Of a DNA stretch of 64,000 nucleotides, positions 7,246-15,340 are shown piece after piece; position 1 is the stretch's first letter, and each line of letters begins with the position of its first letter. Origin of the DNA: Vulcanisaeta sp. JCM 16159 (lineage in GTDB: Archaea > Thermoproteota > Thermoprotei > Thermoproteales > Thermocladiaceae); the NCBI RefSeq assembly GCF_001316265.1, contig NZ_BBDN01000009.1, positions 40,320-104,319 on the forward strand, read 5' to 3'. Made by a program: the position numbers and the translations under genes. A model generated the notes under the pieces. That model ran no database searches. It was not told the DNA's origin and saw only the letters and a program-made list of their open reading frames with translations.

Positions 7246-7614
7246 GTGAGTACAAGCCAAAGGCCAGGCTTCGGGGACTTACTAAAGGCAAAACCCCAGC
7301 CCCAAGCGCCAATGCCAATGCCGAGCCAGGAGGAGGTTGTTGGTGATAATATTGTAGCCAGGTACAGGCTCTACTCCCAACTCCTCGCGATTGGCGAGGC
7401 TAAGGATAGGGAGTACGTGAAGTCGGCAGTAGACATTAACGAATTAGTCCACGTCGTCAGGGCAGTCCTCGGGAACGACCCGAGGGCGATTGCCCTCGAG
7501 TACATTACTAAGTACGCTAGTAACCAGCAGGCCATTATAGCCCTACTGAGGGACATTAGGGACTCATGCCCCGAGTGGCTAAGGCCACTCATTGACATTG
7601 CGGTGGGTAGGTAA
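7246..7614 (+). CDS. hypothetical soluble protein at the head of the secretion gene block
   Basis: A 122-residue product from GTG 7246 (29 bp after the promoter box). A Pro/Gln/Met-rich N-terminus (PQPQAPMPMPSQEEVV) is followed by an all-helical domain (RYRLYSQLLAIGEAKDREYV, ALEYITKYASNQQAIIALLRDI). The last base of its stop codon is the first base of the next ATG, so it is translationally coupled to the candidate platform genes. No family recognised; a cytoplasmic partner of the membrane machinery is possible. Confidence 0.55.
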   Translation: MSTSQRPGFGDLLKAKPQPQAPMPMPSQEEVVGDNIVARYRLYSQLLAIGEAKDREYVKSAVDINELVHVVRAVLGNDPRAIALEYITKYASNQQAIIALLRDIRDSCPEWLRPLIDIAVGR

Positions 7615-8114
7615 TGCCGAGGCTAAGCCCAATCTACCAAGACCCAATGTCCAGCCTCATTGATGACCTACGCTTTGCCTTGAAAGCCCCAATCCTAGGC
7701 TGGTACGAGGCTACTAAGGGCACGAAGTACGAGAAGTACGCTGAAGTAATACTCAATGCCCCGCCTGGGAAGCATTCTCAAGAGCCATTAAGAGGCTAGC
7801 CTGGTGTGGACTGCCAAAACAATGGAGGGTGGGGCTAGTCCAGACGCGTACTTCCAAATGCTCTTTAATATGGTTAATCATGATATTCAAACCTATACTG
7901 ACCTACTCCCAGCCCTTGCGGAGGCTATTTCAATGATTAGCATAGTCTTCATAGTCTTCTCCGGCCTCGGCCTAGCCAGATTGGGCCCACGACAATCCTC
8001 GGGATGGGAATGATTGGCTTCACCCTCTGGTTCCTAACCCCAAAGGACCACTGGCTAAGCCTCACACTACTCGATATTATCGGCATCTTTGCCGGCTTAG
8101 GCTTGGCCTGGTAA
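7614..8114 (+). CDS. candidate FlaJ/TadC-like membrane platform protein, first half (frameshifted)
   Basis: MPRLSPIYQDPMSSLIDDLRF... continues by frameshift into AWEAFSRAIKRLAWCGLPK, then into MEGGASPDAYFQMLFNMVNHDIQTYTDLLPALAEAISMISIVFIVFSGLGLA. A third shift gives IGPTTILGMGMIGFTLWFL and a final hydrophobic segment, ending at a TAA at 8112-8114. A cytoplasmic helical domain followed by TM helices is the layout of type II secretion F (FlaJ/TadB/TadC) proteins, and the secretion ATPase lies one gene downstream. The family call is inference from layout and context; the reading-frame repair is tentative. Confidence 0.4.
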
Positions 8115-8708
8115 TGGCTTATACCGGCTACCCGAACCTCGCCCTGGCCCTTGGCTTATTGGCTTACGGCTTGACCGTACTACCCAGGACTATTAGTGAC
8201 TATCGCCTAGCCTCAAGCGTTGGCTTGAGGGTCATTACAAGCTTTAACGAGCTCCTCACCAAGCCAGTCCCCACGCCGTTAAGGAACCTAAGCCCAATTG
8301 AAGCCTTTTTAAGGCCACTATGGATTGACGCCAAGAGCTTGGTGCTCCAAAGTACGTCTCGTGGGCTAATACCCTAGTTGGCCTCTACATTACGGCTGTC
8401 AGTAGTACTAAACGCCTAGTAATGGTTTACGCCCTCCTAATGCTCGGTATTAGCCTCGGCTTCAGTGGCTTTCTAACCTGGTACATAATGGGTACCATAA
8501 TCACGAGTGGAACCAGCCAAGCCCTCACCATGGCCAGCCAGTACTCCGGCCTGGCCCTCGCTGGCATACCACTACAGGCTTACTACGCTATCATTGGTAG
8601 CGGCTTCGCCAGTGGCTACGCCTCTTCGACCACAGGACTGCTTCGCTAGTGGCTGGTATTACTGGCATTATTGCCTGGTTCTTATTACATGCATTCTTCA
8701 CGCTTTAG
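8114..8708 (+). CDS. candidate FlaJ/TadC-like membrane platform protein, second half (two frameshifts)
   Basis: ATG 8114 overlaps the previous stop. One TM helix (LALALGLLAYGLTVLP) precedes a cytoplasmic loop of about 80 residues. After a shift near 8350 the frame reads APKYVSWANTLVGLYITAV and then MVYALLMLGISLGFSGFLTWYIM and a GLALAGIPLQAYYAIIGSGFAS helix. A second shift near 8630 gives VAGITGIIAWFLLHAFF and a TAG at 8706-8708. About 198 residues with four or five helices. It directly precedes the FlaI/TadA-like ATPase with a 1-bp gap. The platform role is inferred. Confidence 0.4.
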
Positions 8709-8709
8709 G

Positions 8710-10205
8710 GTGATTACCATGTACACGGCATTCGACTTCAAGGTGAACAAGCCCAGTGCAATGGGCCTCAACAGCCTAGGCACTGTCGTCACGCCCAGTG
8801 GGGTGACGACTGAAATACTCTATATTGAACAACCAGAGGGTGTTAGGTTCTACCTGAGGGATGTCCTAAACTACCCAGAATACCTCGAGTGCCTTGACTT
8901 GCCTAAAATAATCGAGTGGTTCAGTCGAGGCCTCACTTGGGAGAAGCTCGAGGGTGAGTCAAGGCTAATACTGAGGGCATTACCAAAGCCCAGGAGGGGC
9001 ATTGACCTTGACCTACTTGCCAATGAGGCGGTGAAAATCACCAGGAGGTTCATGCTGGAGTATTCAGTAATCACGCCATTACTAGCCTGGGATGAATTGC
9101 AGGATTTAACCATTGACGCGCCCGATGCCGATGGATTGCCTAGAATCTTCATTAGGGTCAGGGGCTTTGGTGACGCCTACCACCCAGTAATCATCACGCC
9201 CAACAAGTGCCAATTGGCCGAGCCGAGGACTAGGCTTGCCAAAATCATAAGCCTCCTGACTGGGGAGGCTAGTGCTAGTACTAGTGAGGAGGCCCTCACA
9301 TTCAATGCCTTCATTATAAACAAGGCCAGCGAGAGGACTAGGACTTCAGTCACAATGTACAACCCAAGGGGAATGGCCACTGACGCTGGCCTCAGGCTTA
9401 GGGTAACAATGCATGCAGAGCCAGTCTCAATCAACACCACAGCCTTCAGAAAGCACCCAGAAAAGCCCTGGCACCTGGCCGATTAATCGCCAGTGGCACG
9501 ATTGATGCCGAGACTGCCGGTAAAATACTCCTGGCTTCACTAGGCGTGAAGCCCTACTCAATCGATGGGGAGCCAAGGGGAGTCCTGGTCTACGGGCCAA
9601 TGGGTAGTGGGAAGACCACACTAACAGCCGCTATAATGAATACCTACCCACCCTGGGTAAGGGTCGTGGCTGTCCAGGACGTTGATGAGTTCAAGGTACT
9701 ACCAATCAGGACATTCAACGTCCTCAATACTAGAGCCAGTACGGGCCTTGGGGCTAAGCCCATTACCAAGGCCGAGTTAATTGCTGACGCCATGAGGACT
9801 GGGGCCCAGTTCGTCTTCGTTAATGAGGTCTTAAACCCTGGCGATGCCAGGGCCTGGGTTAGGGCCGTCACGAGTGGCCACGGTGGGGCTACGAACCTTC
9901 ATGCTGGTAGCCTCGAGGAGCTTATTGACAGGCTCGAGAGGCTTGGGGTTAGGAGGGCTGGTTACTTGGTTAGGGAGTTCATTATTACCGTGAGGATGGA
10001 GAATAAGAGGGTCGTGGAGGTTCATGTTCCAAAGAGGGCTGACTTTACAAGGCCACTCCCTACCTTGTTTAGGAATTACCTCGAGGAGTTGGGTGGTAAT
10101 CCAGAGGATTACTCCCTAATAATGAGGATGTGGGCTGACGCAAGGTGTGTTATTGAGTCGGGCTCAATTGATTGCCTTGAGCCCGTTAGTATTAAAACTA
10201 CCTAG
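8710..10205 (+). CDS. FlaI/TadA/VirB11-type secretion ATPase (one frameshift)
   Basis: A type II/IV secretion superfamily hexameric ATPase that would power filament assembly or substrate export. The N-terminal half (VITMYTAFDFKVNKP... from GTG 8710, or ATG 8719) is the typical NTD with IDLDLLANEAVKITRRFML and DELQDLTID. After a shift near 9470 the C-terminal half begins RLIASGTIDAETAGKILLASLGVKPY. It carries Walker A GPMGSGKTT, an aspartate box VQDVDEF, a Walker B-like VFVNEVLNPGDARAW and a His box GHGGATNLHAGS. Total about 495 residues, normal for FlaI/TadA. It follows two membrane genes, as in archaellum and Tad loci. Confidence 0.85.
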
Positions 10206-10354
10206 TGATGATCTCCTCTCCGCCCTAGGGCGAGGTTTACAGGGCTCCTATTCCCTTTAGGGATTACCTGAGGCATTACTATATGAACTTGCTTCTTATA
10301 AACATTACCCCATAAATACTCATCCTCACGCCCATCCACAGTAATAGCGAGGCT

Positions 10355-10364
10355 AATTAAAAGG
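10355..10364 (+). promoter_or_regulatory. element-type promoter box
   Basis: AATTAAAAGG starting 30 bp before ATG 10385. The preceding 10206-10354 is non-coding with a GCCCTAGGGC palindrome and nothing else I can name. Confidence 0.5.
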
Positions 10365-10384
10365 GCCTAGCCTTTAGCCGTGGT

Positions 10385-10799
10385 ATGGAGCTCTATGGGG
10401 CAAGGGCATGGCTCGTGATTGGAATAGCCATCCTAGCTGGGTACTAGCATTATAGGCTTGGCCTCAAGCCTTGCGAATTACAACATCGCCATGTACTACA
10501 GGACAACCACAATATTCTGCATCAGCCAGTACAATGCCCTGGCTAGGAATTATACGACCCTGGCGAATAGGACTCTCGGCATTATCGAGTACCTGGGTAA
10601 TGTAACACTAATCAACGCCTACGCCCTGAACCAGACTGGGCAAGTCCTTATTGGCTTGAACCAGACGCTCGTCATGAATAATGCCCTAATGAATCAAGTG
10701 GCTTGGGAATTAAGGGCAGTGAATCAAACGATGGCCGAGAATAATGCCCTACTCGAGGCATTAATAACGGCAGTGAATAGTACGAACTCAATTAGGTGA
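10385..10799 (+). CDS. sequon-rich membrane-anchored surface protein (one frameshift)
   Basis: MELYGARAWLVIGIAILAG starts a signal anchor; a one-base shift near 10440 continues GTSIIGLASSLANYNIAMYYRTT. The ectodomain is a heptad-like coiled coil of about 100 residues with seven N-glycosylation sequons (NYT, NRT, NVT, three NQT, NST) spaced along NQTLVMNNALMNQV-like repeats and two Cys-flanked bases. It is probably an extracellular stalk, minor pilin or spike-like protein; no family recognised. Leaderless from the box at 10355. Confidence 0.55.
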
Positions 10800-10803
10800 T
10801 TAA

Positions 10804-11156
10804 ATGCCTAGTGAGTTCATTCCCTGGGTAGTCCTTAGTATGGCCCTAATAATAATCCTTGGGATACTATTCATTGGGATTACCAGGGGGATTAGTGGTA
10901 GTATTGCCGGGATAATGGCAATGACTAGGGCAGAGACCACAATGGTTGCCGTACTACACACGAGTGGTGATGAGTACTATGTCGAGGTCGTGTGGACTTG
11001 GGCTCCAAAACCCATCAAGCCATTGCCCTCGCCAATGGCCAAGCCGTACCACCACCAGACCCCTACCAATGCGGGGCTGGCAATGTACCAGCACCCTATA
11101 GGTACTGTATCTATATTGTCCACACGCCAAGCCCGCCAGTTGGTGTACTAACCTAA
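10804..11156 (+). CDS. membrane-anchored extracellular protein (one frameshift)
   Basis: MPSEFIPWVVLSMALIIILGILFIGI is an N-terminal anchor helix, followed by GSIAGIMAMTRAETTMVAVLH and YYVEVVWTWAP. A shift near 11015 yields AIALANGQAVPPPDPYQCGAGNVPAPYRYCIYIVHTPSPPVGVLT and a TAA at 11154-11156. The two cysteines and beta-rich text make more sense than the original frame. About 117 residues, 5 bp downstream of the coiled-coil surface protein, probably co-transcribed. Confidence 0.5.
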
Positions 11157-11158
11157 TT

Positions 11159-11174
11159 AGGGGCGAAGGCCCCT
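11159..11174 (+). terminator. GAAG-loop hairpin after stop codon
   Basis: AGGGGC-GAAG-GCCCCT directly after the stop at 11156. A near-identical hairpin follows the stop of the gene ending at 13021. It could terminate or stabilise the upstream message. Confidence 0.45.
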
Positions 11175-11183
11175 AACCGGGCA

Positions 11184-11454
11184 ATGGAGAGCCTAGCCTA
11201 ATTGTCGGCCTCGTATTCCTCGGGATTGCCATTGCTTCCTAGCCTACATGATGATGATTTACATTGGGACTGCCCAGGCGAGGGCTTGGGCAAGTGCCAT
11301 TAGGTCTTGGTCACCACCAATCATTAATAATACTCTAGAGTGCCCCCAGGGTTATGTAATCACGCCGACTAATAATTCCGGGGTTTATGAGTGTGGGCCA
11401 TGCCTTGCCTACCTATCGCCAAGTGGGAGTCTCTCAATATCATGCCCGAGGTGA
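11184..11454 (+). CDS. small secreted/membrane protein (two frameshifts)
   Basis: MESLA, then after a shift LIVGLVFLGIAIAS (TM), then after a second shift AYMMMIYIGTAQARAWASAIRSW and a short Cys-rich ectodomain (ECPQGYVI...YECGPCLAYL...ISCP). About 88 residues with five cysteines in the mature part. Order and topology match the two genes upstream, so it is probably another envelope component. Frames are reconstructed by eye. Confidence 0.4.
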
Positions 11455-11534
11455 GGGCATGAGTTCCCTACTTAATTTTATTTTGTTAATGAGGTATAAA
11501 TTATAAACCTGTGGGTATAGAGTATGAGTAGAAT

Positions 11535-12061
11535 ATGGCTAGAACTACCGCCCGTAATATTGCTGAGGACTTGGTACTATTCATACTCGACCAGGCGGGT
11601 GGGCAACTTAGGGGTGCCACTAGGCTTCAGAAGATTGCCTTCCTCCTCGTAATGGAGGCTGGGGTCAAGGGCATAGCCTTTGAGCCGGGCAAGTATGGGC
11701 CGTACTCAAGGGATATTGAGGATGCCGTTAGGAGGCTCAGTGATGAGGGATTAATCAATACGTGGGAGGAGCCTATCGAGCTATCCTACCTTCTAATGCC
11801 GGCAATGCTACCCAACCCATTGCTCATGAGGCAACCAGGGTGGTTTATGAATTAACGAGCGCGGGGAAGCACGAGGCAAAGGGGGCGATGCATAGGGTGT
11901 TTGACGCCATTGGTTTTCGACCCCGCAGTTGGTTGAGGGCGATAAATATTGTGGGTACGTGGAAGGACGCGCCAATGATTGCACTCCTCGAGTACGTGTA
12001 TAGGAAATACCAAAACTACACGGTAAAGAGCGTGATTAAGGATAAGATCATGAGGCTATAA
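11535..12061 (+). CDS. Panacea (SocA/DUF4065-like) domain protein, candidate antitoxin (one frameshift)
   Basis: The N-terminus has the Panacea/SocA-like pattern: LVLFILDQAGGQLRGATRLQKIAFLLVMEAGV, FEPGKYGPYSRDIEDAVRRLSDEGLI. A shift near 11800 leads into EATRVVYELTSAGKHEAKGAMHRVFDAI and a basic C-terminus (KYQNYTVKSVIKDKIMRL). Total about 175 residues. Panacea proteins are antitoxin domains that neutralise very diverse toxins encoded next door. The neighbour 5 bp downstream is a two-TM protein. A TTATAAAC box at 11501-11508 gives this pair its own promoter. Confidence 0.65.
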
Positions 12062-12066
12062 TTACA

Positions 12067-12669
12067 ATGAACGTGCCCATTAGCAATGTCCTCCAGGAAT
12101 TCACACAATGGCTTTCACGATTAGCCCAATGGCATAAAAATCGCCTAAATAAGGCCATACCTAAAATACAGGATATTTCTAACCGTTTCATAATCATATC
12201 CCTTGATTGGATAATTAGAAATCTATCGGTAATAATTAAGGATGCATTAGATGTTAGTGATAAAATATATCAACTTCTTCAAGATGCGGATATTAATTAC
12301 GACCCAAGCACCATTAGGTCAGGGCCATTCTATAAATTCCTACAATTGGCTCAATTATATCGAGACCTCATTGATTTAATCATTAATGTATCAATGTTAA
12401 GGCGTAATGCTCGCGAGCGGGTAGATGGTATGATATTCCTAGCGGAAATACTACTCTATATTCTCCTACTCCTCCTTTTAGCCCGTCTTGTAATAACGTA
12501 TGAGCCGTTAAACCTAATAATTCAGTTCATGATATTTGGCATTATTATAATACTGATTTTACTAATATCCTTAATCCCATACCTCTATATTCAGTATGTT
12601 AATCATAAGGTAGGTGGCTTGATTAGGGAATTTGATAGGAAATTCGAGGAATGGCGCAGAGATCCTTAA
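12067..12669 (+). CDS. two-TM helical membrane protein, candidate toxin partner of Panacea protein
   Basis: A 200-residue product starting 5 bp after the Panacea stop. About 115 residues of amphipathic helices (NVLQEFTQWLSRLAQWHKNRL, DWIIRNLSVIIKDALDVSDKI) precede two long hydrophobic helices (IFLAEILLYILLLLLLARLVI and LIIQFMIFGIIIILILLISLIPYLY) and a charged tail (IREFDRKFEEWRRDP). The gene is clearly more AT-rich than the element around it. No family recognised. Membrane-acting toxins are known partners of Panacea antitoxins, so a toxin role is plausible but inferred. Confidence 0.6.
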   Translation: MNVPISNVLQEFTQWLSRLAQWHKNRLNKAIPKIQDISNRFIIISLDWIIRNLSVIIKDALDVSDKIYQLLQDADINYDPSTIRSGPFYKFLQLAQLYRDLIDLIINVSMLRRNARERVDGMIFLAEILLYILLLLLLARLVITYEPLNLIIQFMIFGIIIILILLISLIPYLYIQYVNHKVGGLIREFDRKFEEWRRDP

Positions 12670-12709
12670 TGATAGTCTAATTAAGCTCATTAGTGGTTAA
12701 GGTGAGGGC

Positions 12710-13021
12710 ATGCCCAAGCGTGGTTATAAGAAGCTCGGCTACAGGCTTCTTCGAGTCTATATCAAGCCAAGCCTCTACACGGCATTGGTACTAAAGTCCC
12801 TCAATGAGGGTAGGGACTTGAGTGATATTGTGAATGAGGCATTGGAAGCCTACCTAGCCTCCAGAGCACCAGTGCCTAGTGTCACCAGTGCTCCAGTGCC
12901 AAGTGCCTCTGGTGCACCAGAGCCCCAGAGGCCAAGCCAAAATGAGGCAATGCCCTTTGAGGACAATCCATGGGTTCAAGTCATTAGGCGGAGGCTCAAT
13001 CACCGTAGGGAAAGCCCCTAA
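12710..13021 (+). CDS. ribbon-helix-helix-like DNA-binding protein
   Basis: A 103-residue protein. The N-terminal 50 residues (YRLLRVYIKPSLYTALVLKS then GRDLSDIVNEALEAYLAS) show the strand-helix-helix pattern of CopG/MetJ repressors. A Pro/Ser/Ala linker with repeated APVPS motifs leads to a C-terminal tail (NPWVQVIRRRLNHRRE). It is likely a dimeric element regulator. A GAAA-loop hairpin sits directly after its stop. Confidence 0.6.
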   Translation: MPKRGYKKLGYRLLRVYIKPSLYTALVLKSLNEGRDLSDIVNEALEAYLASRAPVPSVTSAPVPSASGAPEPQRPSQNEAMPFEDNPWVQVIRRRLNHRRESP

Positions 13022-13023
13022 TT

Positions 13024-13039
13024 AGGGGCGAAAGCCCCC
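13024..13039 (+). terminator. GAAA-loop hairpin after stop codon
   Basis: GGGGC-GAAA-GCCCC within TAATTAGGGGCGAAAGCCCC, matching the 11159 hairpin in stem and position. It could serve as a terminator or affect translation of the gene at 13050. Confidence 0.45.
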
Positions 13040-13049
13040 TAGTCAAGCA

Positions 13050-13526
13050 ATGGCGAGCCTTGATGAGAAGACCCTTCGGGTAATCACCCAGTACGCGGCA
13101 GGCATTGAGCAAGTCGCCGGCATGCTAGCCAGTGGTAGGTTGAGAAGAACTAGCCTCAGGCTACGCCTCAAGCCCTTAAGGGCTAATACGAGGCGATTGG
13201 CAAAGTACTGTGGTAGGGAGAATAGGCGTGTTTGTGAGGAAATAATCAGGCTAGTAAGCCCCTTCTTCAGCGAGGCTGGCATTGAGGATGCCATCAAGTG
13301 GGGCTTGAGTCTCGGCATAATGCCCGAGGTTATTCTGGCCTACATGTACGCCTTTGTAAGGCTCATCACTGAGGACTCGAGGCAGTGGAGTGAGGAATTG
13401 AGGGATTCAATTGGGAAGGTGAGGATTAACTACCAACGCCTAGCCCTTGACCTAGAGCCCCTCAGGGGCTCCTTCACGGTCACTGACGCGAGGAATGTTG
13501 TGCCGGCACTAAGATTGAGGGGCTAG
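13050..13526 (+). CDS. hypothetical helical protein of the element
   Basis: A 158-residue, all-helical, very basic protein (GRLRRTSLRLRLKPLRANTRRLAKYCGRENRRV in short segments) with a more hydrophobic middle (GIEDAIKWGLSLGIMPEVILAYMYAFV). No motif recognised. The basic helices could bind nucleic acid. It is separated from the downstream pilin-like gene by a promoter box. Confidence 0.5.
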   Translation: MASLDEKTLRVITQYAAGIEQVAGMLASGRLRRTSLRLRLKPLRANTRRLAKYCGRENRRVCEEIIRLVSPFFSEAGIEDAIKWGLSLGIMPEVILAYMYAFVRLITEDSRQWSEELRDSIGKVRINYQRLALDLEPLRGSFTVTDARNVVPALRLRG

Positions 13527-13533
13527 GAGGCCT

Positions 13534-13542
13534 AATTAAAAA
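13534..13542 (+). promoter_or_regulatory. element-type promoter box
   Basis: AATTAAAAA, 34 bp ahead of ATG 13568 of the pilin-like gene. Confidence 0.45.
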
Positions 13543-13567
13543 CCCCAAGCCGACTAGATTGACCAAT

Positions 13568-14027
13568 ATGGTCAATAGGGCGAGGGCTGGTGAAATAGGA
13601 AACATACTGTGCTAATAGTCGGTGTAGTAGTGGTAGTAGTAGGCTTGGTACTAGTGTTCCTAGTCTATGGGCCAATGTCGAGGACAGTGGCTAGCATGGG
13701 TACGGTGACGATAAGCGGTAACCTAATAGGAACCCAGGGCTTAAGCATCGAGCTAACCGCCAGTGGCGGTACGGTGGCAATAACGAGTATAACAATCTAC
13801 GACCCAAGCGGTAACACACTACTAACACTACCAGCACACTACCAAGTGGCTGTACACTGGCAGTCTATAACTCCAGTGGCTCATTCACGAGTTGGGGTAG
13901 GCAGGTAATAAGCCCAGGGAGCGCCGTCACAATACGCCTCACCGGCTCCTGCGGCCTGGGCAATGCCTACCAAGTCTACGCCTACACGCCAAGTGGCAAG
14001 TCATTCGAGGGCTACGTGAGTGGTTAA
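13568..14027 (+). CDS. type IV pilin/archaellin-like protein (two frameshifts)
   Basis: A short basic leader MVNRARAGEIGN precedes a long hydrophobic helix (VLIVGVVVVVVGLVLVFLVYG) and a beta-sandwich-like body (GTVTISGNLIGTQ, GGTVAITSITIYDPSGNTLL). Shifts near 13605 and 13865 join it to AVYNSSGSFTSWGRQVISPGSAVTIRL and a C-terminal YQVYAYTPSGKSFEGYVSG, stop 14025-14027. Leader-helix-sandwich is the archaeal type IV pilin/archaellin layout, with probable processing by a class III signal peptidase near RAG/E. About 150 residues. It sits next to the TadZ-like gene and in the same element as the secretion ATPase, supporting a filament system. Confidence 0.6.
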
Positions 14028-14095
14028 GAGGCCTTGAAGACAAGGCATGCTCCTTAAAAACAATCAATTTCTTTCCCCCTTCCCCACCCAATCCT

Positions 14096-14104
14096 AATTA
14101 AAAG
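14096..14104 (+). promoter_or_regulatory. element-type promoter box
   Basis: AATTAAAAG starting 21 bp before ATG 14117. Confidence 0.4.
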
Positions 14105-14116
14105 CCCTCCCAAGGC

Positions 14117-15031
14117 ATGGCTCGTGGAGCTAGCATTAACATACCAACCATCGTGAACCTAGCCGGTGGCAAGGGCGGCGTTGGGACTAGCACGATTACG
14201 GCTAATATGGCCTACGCCCTAGGCCAGGCTGGGGCCGGCTTCGGCAATATTGGCGTCCTCGACCTCGCCTATGGAGCCAATAGTACACTATCAAAACTCC
14301 TCGGAGTACCACCATTACGGAGCAATGGCTTCTGGAACTACATCACGGCAAAGTACTACCCGTACCAGGACTCAAGCCCTGACATCACGCCAGCCCTAAC
14401 CCAGCAAATAGCCCTAATACCCAGTGGGACTATTGAAGCGCACAGGATTGATTGGGCACTATCCTACATACTCTCGAAAATGAATAATGACCCTGACAAG
14501 GTCGGGTGGGCACTGTATAATGACCTTGCCGAGCTCATCATCAACAAGCTTGCCCGCTACATGCCTAGCCTAGTCCTCATTGATGTGCCAAGCACAATAT
14601 TCAAGCCCCTCGCCTGGGCAGTACTAATGATGGCCAGAGTCGTGAATGTCATCGTCAAGGCCGGCTCAACACACCAGGACGAGGCAATGGAAGTGCTTGA
14701 GCTAGTGAGTGCGGTGATTAACCAACGAGCCCAAATGGGCGTGCCCACGCCAGACGTCTTCCTAATAGTGAACCAGGCACTGCCCGGTGATAATACGGCT
14801 AATGAATTGAAGTCCCGTGGAGCCCCAATGAGGGGCACCTACGTACTCCCCTACTCACCCGCCGTCCACTACATTACTGACTACATGAAGGACTTAGCAA
14901 TTAAGTATGACGTGCCCCAGGACAAGTTCTTTAGGCAGTGGCGTGAGACCATTCTGGCGATTGCCAGGAATGAGTACGAAGTAGCCAGACAAGCTCCAAA
15001 GGTGGCTAGGATACCCTTCAAAAGGCCCTAA
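14117..15031 (+). CDS. TadZ/CpaE-like ParA-superfamily ATPase
   Basis: A 304-residue MinD/ParA-fold protein. Its P-loop, GGKGGVGTST (residues 17-26), keeps the first deviant lysine but has Thr where canonical ParA has the second lysine. This substitution is typical of TadZ/CpaE pilus-localisation proteins. A LVLIDVPSTIF Walker B-like strand and a VNQALPGDN segment follow. In Tad systems TadZ positions the assembly machine. With the TadA-like ATPase and pilin in the same element I favour that role; plasmid partitioning is the alternative. The gene has an intact frame and its own promoter box. Confidence 0.65.
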   Translation: MARGASINIPTIVNLAGGKGGVGTSTITANMAYALGQAGAGFGNIGVLDLAYGANSTLSKLLGVPPLRSNGFWNYITAKYYPYQDSSPDITPALTQQIALIPSGTIEAHRIDWALSYILSKMNNDPDKVGWALYNDLAELIINKLARYMPSLVLIDVPSTIFKPLAWAVLMMARVVNVIVKAGSTHQDEAMEVLELVSAVINQRAQMGVPTPDVFLIVNQALPGDNTANELKSRGAPMRGTYVLPYSPAVHYITDYMKDLAIKYDVPQDKFFRQWRETILAIARNEYEVARQAPKVARIPFKRP

Positions 15032-15038
15032 TTAAAAG
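15030..15038 (+). promoter_or_regulatory. element-type promoter box
   Basis: AATTAAAAG overlapping the TadZ-like stop, 28 bp before ATG 15058. Confidence 0.45.
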
Positions 15039-15057
15039 CCCCTTGGTAAGGGGCTTA

Positions 15058-15315
15058 ATGGATAGGCTTGGGATAATCAAAACCGTGAGGGAGTACCTGG
15101 CCAGGAATGACATTGAGGGACTTAGGAAGTGGCTCGATGAGGTCGAGCCAATAATCACTAACGCCATTAACCAAGCCCGCCAGAGGCGGGCTAGGGCGTT
15201 GGCTAGGGTAGTAAAGCCCATTTTGGATAGGGGCAATATCAAGTGTTTTGATGAGCGTGACCTGTACTGGGCATTCTCGAGGGCAACCCTCAGGAGGCTT
15301 GGGCTTGAGGACTAA
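15058..15315 (+). CDS. small helical protein downstream of TadZ-like gene
   Basis: An 85-residue product from ATG 15058, chosen over TTG 15043 because of the promoter spacing. MDRLGIIKTVREYLARNDIEGLRKWLDEVEP is followed by a basic helix (NQARQRRARALARVVKPI). Possibly a small partner protein of the ParA-like ATPase, as ParB-like or centromere-binding proteins often follow it, but no motif proves this. Confidence 0.5.
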   Translation: MDRLGIIKTVREYLARNDIEGLRKWLDEVEPIITNAINQARQRRARALARVVKPILDRGNIKCFDERDLYWAFSRATLRRLGLED

Positions 15316-15340
15316 TTAGGGGCTTCCCCAACCCTAAACC

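Noticed and set aside
10205..10271. GTGATGA followed by a CTGA 60 nt later, C/D-like
   Set aside because: GTGATGA arises from the ATPase stop region and no internal D'/C' pair is visible.
14117..15031. Simple plasmid partition ParA
   Set aside because: Kept as an alternative only; the Thr at the second P-loop lysine position and the nearby filament genes fit TadZ/CpaE better.
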